Part shown: positions 58,126 to 64,000 of the stretch, one piece after another
Layout of the letters: every line of letters starts with the position of its first letter
Numbering within the stretch: position 1 is the first letter of the stretch
NCBI RefSeq assembly: GCF_902167145.1
Contig: NC_050097.1
Location: 114,175,982 to 114,239,981 of the forward strand
Direction of reading: 5' to 3'
Source: Zea mays
Lineage: Eukaryota > Streptophyta > Magnoliopsida > Poales > Poaceae
Length of the DNA stretch: 64,000 nt
Position numbers and translations under genes: made by a program
Notes under the pieces: model-generated
The model's database searches: none
What the model saw: only the letters and a program-made list of their open reading frames with translations
Told to the model about the DNA's origin: nothing

Positions 58126-61100
58126 CTAGGGGTAAAACTTCCTGAGATGTTCTATGTTCCATGAGTTCCCAATTTCCGTGTCATCCATTTGAGTGAGACG
58201 ATATGATCCAGGCCGAGTTACTTCTGCTACTACGAATGGTCATTCCCATAGTGGTGATAATTTGTGTTGTCCCTCCCCCGTTAGAATTCGGCGGAGGACG
58301 AGGTCTCCCACTACGAAGGATTGATGTCGTATGGCCTTGTCATGATAGCGTCTCAGAGTTTGCTGATACCGGGCTGACTGAATCACTGTATTCAATCGTT
58401 CCTCTTCTAGTACATCAACATCCTCCAGTCTAGTAGCCTCAGCTTCTGCTATGTTTTCAAAGATTAATCTTGGTGCCCCAAACTTGAGATCAGCGGGTAG
58501 CACTGCTTTTGAACCATAGACCATAAAGAAAGGAGTGTTTCCATGCAAAGCCCGGCTAGGTTGAGTTCTCAAGCTCCAAACAACATAGGGCAGCTCTCTG
58601 ATCCACTTTCCTGCGAACTTTTCATTCTTGTCGAAGACTTTCTTTCTAAGCGCCTCCAATATCATCTCGTTAGCTCTTTCTACCTGCCCGTTGGCTCTTG
58701 GGTGCGCCACCAAGGCATATTTGATCTGAATGCTTTTTTGTTCGCAGAAATCAAAGAACTCTGAGCTTGTGAAATTGGATCCCAGGTCGGTTATAATGCT
58801 ATTCGGTGTTCCGAACCTGAGTATTATGTCTTGTATGAATTCCACTGCCTTAGCTGAAGTTAGAGAAGCAATGGGTTTGAACTCTATCCATTTAGTGAAT
58901 TTGTTGATAGCAACCAGTACATGAGTGTATCTTCCTTGAGCTTTCTTGAAGGGTCCAATCATATCCAGTCCCTAGCATGCGAACGACCAGGTTACAGGTA
59001 TGGTTTGTAGATGCTGCGCTGGTAGATGCTCTGTTTTGACAAGTACTGGCAGGCTTTACACCTCTGGACTAACTCGACTGCATCACTCTTTGTTGTTGGC
59101 CAATAGAAACCTGACCTGAAGACCTTCCCAACCAGGGTCTTGGATGCTGCGTGTATCCCACATTGCCCAGCATGGACCTCATCCAGAAGTTGTTTCCCAG
59201 TGGTCGAGAGAATGCATTTCATGAGGACTCCTGATGCGTCCCTTCTGTATAGCGTTTCCCCAATGAGAGTATAATGAGCTGACTGCCTCGCAATGCGTTC
59301 GGCTGCATTTTTGTCATCTGGTTCCTCCTCATTCTTTATGTACCTGATGATCGGCTCCCTCCAATCATTAGAATCTGACTCTGGTTGGCTCAGAGTATTG
59401 CATTCCTTTACCCGATCTAGTGAAATGCTCGGGTGCAGTACTTCTTGGACAAAAACTCCAGGTGGGACCTGAGTCCGACTTGATCCTAGCTTGGACAATG
59501 CATCAGCTGCCGTGTTGCGGTCTCTCTTCACATGATGAAATTCCAGACCCTCAAATTTGTCTTCTAGTTTTCGGACAGCAATGCAGTATTTTCCCATGGA
59601 ATCATTCGAGCAATCCCATTCTTTATTTATCTGACTTATGACCACCAGAGAATCTCCATATACCATCAGTCTCTTGATGCCCAGTGATATGGCAATGTTC
59701 AGTCCATGAATCAAAGCTTCGTATTCTGCTGCATAGTTGGATGCTGGGAATAACAATTGAAGAGCATATTTGAGTTGTTCACCTCCGGGTGTAATGAAGA
59801 GGATCCCTACACCTACCCCCTGCAGTTTTAACGAGCCATCAAAATACATTCGCCATACTTCTGCTGTTTCCGGGTTATCTGGCACTTGTTGTTCGGTCCA
59901 CTCCGATACGAAGTCAACCAGTGCTTGAGTTTTGATTACGGTGCGAGGTCGAAATTCAATGTCATGAGATCCCAGTTCACAGGCCCACTTGGCTATTCTT
60001 CCGATGGCTTCTTTATTGTGGAGAATATCCCCTATCGGAAATCCAGTGACTACTATGACTTTGTGGTCGTCAAAGTAGTGACAGAGCTTGCGTGCAGTTA
60101 AAAGTACTGCATATAATAATTTCTGAACTTGAGGGTATTTCTTCTTCGAGGGACCCAGGACTTCACTGATGAAATAGACAGGATGTTGTACTGGGTATGC
60201 ATGTCCCTCTTTTGCTCGCTCGACTACCAACGCGGTGCTCACCACGTGAGTCGTGCAAGAGATGTATAATAGCAGATCTTCAGCCGGTTGAATCGGCGTG
60301 GCTCGGTGCGGTGGTTTTAGCACTGGCGGTGTTGTCAAGAATTTCTTTAGCGCATCTAGAGCTTCCTGTGCTTCTGAAGTCCACTGGAATTTGTCTACCT
60401 TCTTGAGCAACTTTTAGAACGGTAAGTCTTTTTCTCCCAGCCTTGATATGAATCTGCTTAGAGCTGCCATGCATCCGGTAAGTCTTTGTACTTTCTTCTG
60501 TGATCGTGGTGCTTCCATTCTCATGATAGCCTCGATCTTTTCTGGATTGGCCTCAATTCCCCGGTGGCTGACAATAAACCCGAGCAACTTTCTTGCTGGT
60601 ACTCCGAAGACACATTTTTCGGGATTAAGCTTCCATCGATATCGTCGTAGACTGTTGAAGACCAGCTATAAATCTTCAATGAAATTTTCTGAGTTCTCTG
60701 TCTTAATTACCACATCATCCACGTAAGCTTCCACACGCTTGCCCCAGTGATCGGCTAAGCATGTCTGAATAGCCCTCTGGTAAGTCGCTCCAGCGTTTTT
60801 GAGGCCGAACGACATGGAGGTATAGCAGAAAGCTCCAAACGGGGTGATGAATGCTGTTTTTTCCTCGTCTTCTTTTGCCAAGCTAATTTGATGATACCCG
60901 GAGTAGCAATCCAAGAAAGACAACATAGAACATCCGACGGTCGAGTCCACCACCTGGTCTATTCTAGGAAGTCCGAAGGGATCCTTCGGACAGTGTTTGT
61001 TGAGATCTGTAGAGTCGACGCACATGCGCCAATCCACTTTATTCTTTTTGAGTACAAGAACAGGGTTAGCTAACCACTCAGGATGTAACACCTCTCTAAT

Positions 61101-62060
61101 GAATCCGGCCGCGACCAAGCGAGCCAGCTCAGCACGGATGGCTTCTCTCTTGTCGGGCGTGAAGCGACGTAATTTTTGTCGGATCGGCCTCGCCTGGGGG
61201 TAGACCTTCAATTTGTGCTCGGCCAGTTCTCTCGGGACTCCCGGCATATCCGCAGGTTGCCATGCGAATACGTCTCGGTTATCTTGCAAAAACTGGACGA
61301 GCGCGCCTTCCTATTTGTCATCCAGGTTGGAACTGATGATAGCTGTTTTGCGTTCGTCGGCGAACCCAAGATTGATTCTCTTGGTTTCTTCAGTCGGCCA
61401 TATAGAGGTCATAGCTTGAGCTTCATTCGCGGGTACCGCGAGGTCTTCCTCAGGCTTTGAGTTCGCCTGCATAGAAGAAGTCGTCGATGGTTTGGTGGTG
61501 AGGGCCGCCTGAATGGCCACTCGGAAACATTCTGCGACGCCTTGGAAGTCAGCGCGCACAGTTATGATTCCTTGTGGTCCTGGCATCTTCAATATCATGT
61601 ATGTATAATGTGGAATGGCCATGAACTTCGCCAATCCAGGCCTCCATATGATGGCATTGTATCCACAGTCGAAGTTTGCCACCTCGAACCTCAGGAACTC
61701 GGTTCTGTAGTTTTCCGGAGTTCCGAAGGTGACCGGCATGTAGATGCGGCCTAGCAGATATTCTCCTTCAGTCGGCACGATGCCGAAGAAGGGTGTGTCC
61801 GACTCGTGGAGCTCTTTGAGGGGGACTCCCAAGCCTTGGAGCGTCCGGGGGAAGGTGACGTCGATGCTGCTTCCCTCGTCCACTAATACCTTCTTTACCC
61901 TGCTCTCTAGGATCACCGGATCGACGAGGAGCGAGTACTTGCCTGGGTGGTCGAAGTTGAGCCACTGATCTGCCCGAGTGAAGGTGATCGGGTGCTCAGA
62001 CCATCGGTACGGGGCGGGAGGACCGGTGTCCACCACCAATATCTGACGATCGTTGAGATT
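58126..62060 (-). pseudogene. pol: Pol of the inverted right A unit
   Basis: This minus-strand paralog of the A pol has no insertions: protease (DTGPPAPYRWSE start, VLVDEGSSIDV at about 61890-61860, so the usual Gly is Glu), RT with YVDD near 60700, RNase H (MYFDGS near 59850), and integrase ending RKFYP and TAG at 58128-58126. Stops: TAG 61313-61311 between protease and RT (shared with A), one at about 60668-60666, TAA near 60413 (TAT in A), and TAG 58974-58972 in integrase (TGG in A). It retains CKAC in the integrase finger and TGG where A has a stop before RNase H. Not functional, but more complete than the A copy. Confidence 0.88.
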
Positions 62061-64000
62061 TTGTTGTCTCTAGCTTTCTTGCGACTCGTGTCCGCCGAAG
62101 ATGACGTTGACTTCTCTGTCAACGCGCGGGAAGGCTCCACCTCCTCCCTCCTCCTGCTGCTAGGGTTGTCGAGGTTCTCCTGGTCCTCCTCACAGTGGTG
62201 GAGGAGGTAGAGGTTGGAAGGGTCGGCCGTTCCCCACGGAATGCTTGAAGTCTCTGCAGTTCCGGAGGGTGTGGCGCATGTCCTTGTGGTACGGGCACTG
62301 GGCGTCGAGGATGTCGTCCAGCGTGCACTCGCCTCCGTGAGGTCCTCCTCGGGTGCGAGAGGCGGGCGGTCCGGCGGCGTGGACCTCTTCATGAGGCCTC
62401 TTCTCCCAGCGTTTGTCGGGTTGCTGGTTCGTGTCGCGTCGCGGTGCTGCCGGTGCAGGCTTTGCTCCTCCGATGAGGTCTTGAGCTCGTTCATCGGTGG
62501 TGATGTAGAGGTCGGCTTCCCGGAATAGCTGCTCAGAAGTGGTCAGTGCCTTCTGTAGTATGGCTCGGACGAAGGCCGAGTCATTGGATCCCCGGTAGAA
62601 GTCCTCGATCACTGCTGCTTCCGCGACCTCAGGATACAATTTCTCATGGTCTGAAACCTTTTGAGGTATGACCGGAGAGTTTCGTCCCCTCGGCGTTTGA
62701 TGGATTTGAGGTCCCATGGTTGCGCCGGTTTGTCGGAGAGAGATTGGAAGTTGGCGGTGAAGCACCGACTGAAGTCGCTCCAGTCGTCGATGCAGTGTCG
62801 GGGTAGGTGTCGCAGCCATTGCAGCGCGTCTTACCCAAGGACGATAGGAAAGTACACAGTCATCACATCTTCGGTCGCCCCAGTGGATCGGGCGGCAGTG
62901 GAGTAGACGGCCAGCCAGCCTCTCGGATCCTGCTTGGGCTCATATTTGTCAACGTTGGAGACCTTGAAGTTAGGGGGCCACTGAATGGCCCGGAGGCGTG
63001 GAGTAAGCGTCGATACTCCACACGTGTCCTCTTGTCATCGATGATGATGTCTGTCCCGGGGAGGGGAGTGGTTGTCATGGTGCCTCGACCGTCCCCAGGT
63101 GGTGCCACCAGTCGAAGTTGTTGCCGACTCAGTTCTGGTGGCTTGACTCCGTGCTGGGATGTCGTGATCCCGGTCATATTCCTCTCGGCGGCGAATCTCG
63201 TTCTCGTGTCGTCGTTCGAACGAAGCGTTGATGGAGCTCTGTGCGTCCCGACGACTGTTGATGGCGTGTCGTAGATCGCTCGGCGGATGAGCGAGTGGTA
63301 GAAGGTGGTTGGCTGCTCGAGTGAACAGTCGTTGATAGCCCTCGACGTCTGGAGTCCGGGGGAGGCCATCGGCTATCCGAGCCAATACTCCACCAACTTC
63401 ACTCGGCGTGTTCATGGCTCGGGCAAAGTTGGGGTTCAGGTTGCGTCCGAAGAGTGGATTCTCTCGACGTTGCCTTGTTTCTTGCTCAGCCTGCTCTTGT
63501 GCCTGTCGACGGTCACGTCGTCGAGAGTTCTTTCTTTCTCTGAGGACCCGTTCTTCTGGAGTATCTCCCACTTCTGAGACCTCGTCTCGTGATACGGGCT
63601 GCGTCGGATCCTGTTCTCCGGCTTCATGATGTCGCCGAATATTTCGGCGTCGGTTCCTCCGCCGGCGAGATTCCCGCTGAAGAGGTTCTTCTCCTGGTGC
63701 AGTCGGTTCATCGTCGGAGATAGGATTTGATTCCACTCTTCCCCGATGAAGAGGATGTTGGGGTAGAATGGAATAATTGTCGGGACGATTCTCTTTCTGC
63801 CCTCCTTTGAGGAAGGAGGCACAGAAAGAGCAGCTTGACGGTCCTTTGCCTCATTCGCTTCCTTTTTCCTTGTGATCCGTGTCCATTTTTCCGTCGGAGA
63901 GGTGGATAGCAGAGTTCTCCGGGTAGACGGACCCCTTGCTCCTAGCTTGCTGAAGGTGGTCTTTTCTCGGAGCGCTGGAGGTTGCGCTTCTTCCTGCTTC
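62061..64000 (-). pseudogene. gag: Gag of the inverted right A unit (runs off the window)
   Basis: It encodes the Arg-rich N-terminal region (63736-63035, readable as one 233-codon piece), the Gag domain, and the CPYHKDM..TLRNC motif near 62310-62270. Frameshifts near 63030 and 62820, and others, break it. Its N-terminal end (last 48 bases) matches the first 48 bases of the window with one mismatch, in the same orientation. Confidence 0.8.

Overview
This window is wholly transposable-element DNA from a large plant genome, very probably a grass. I see no host gene, tRNA, rRNA or CRISPR. The evidence is several nested LTR retrotransposons with exact 5-bp target-site duplications (TSDs), plant-type primer-binding sites (TGGTATCA..., TGGCGCG...), plant-type TATA boxes and short introns. 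One inserted element resembles the Grande family described from Zea, so an Andropogoneae-type grass (maize, sorghum, sugarcane, Coix relatives) is my best guess; the species is inference.

The oldest layer is a Ty3/gypsy Tat-clade family, called A here. Its order is LTR, PBS, gag, protease-RT-RNaseH-integrase, an 89-bp tandem repeat, an antisense spliced gene (aORF1), a ~41-bp promoter-proximal repeat, sometimes a second small antisense gene (aORF2), hairpin/G-tract modules, PPT, LTR. A full-length A element spans 24423-57521 (about 13.0 kb without its insertions). Its 5' LTR is also the 3' end of another A unit on the left (226-24422). A third, inverted A unit lies on the right (57564-64000, minus strand), and 1-225 is inverted gag. 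The junctions at 225/226 and 57521/57564 suggest that a tandem A array suffered an inversion of the whole 226-57521 block.

Four younger insertions are nested in A. (1) 2173-22317: a minus-strand Tekay/Del-type chromovirus (E) in the unusual form LTR-internal-LTR-internal-LTR with one outer TSD (CCCGT). One internal copy has an intact 1520-aa gag-pol; the other has two stop codons; both keep an intact 337-aa ORF0 upstream of gag. (2) 25193-31351: a 6.2-kb coding-poor long-LTR element or solo LTR (B, TSD ACTCT) in A gag. (3) 34665-48577: a Grande-like Tat element (D, TSD CTTAG) in the A reverse-transcriptase coding region, lacking most of gag but carrying a spliced antisense gene. (4) 40064-44397: a 4.3-kb relative of B (C, TSD GTATG) inside D.

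The most interesting features are accessory genes: a possible dsRNA-binding-like fold in ORF0 of E, a phase-consistent four-exon antisense gene in A, a three-exon antisense gene in D, and a small acidic antisense gene with its own TATA box that is missing from the neighbouring A copy. All coordinates, splice calls and divergence counts were read by eye.
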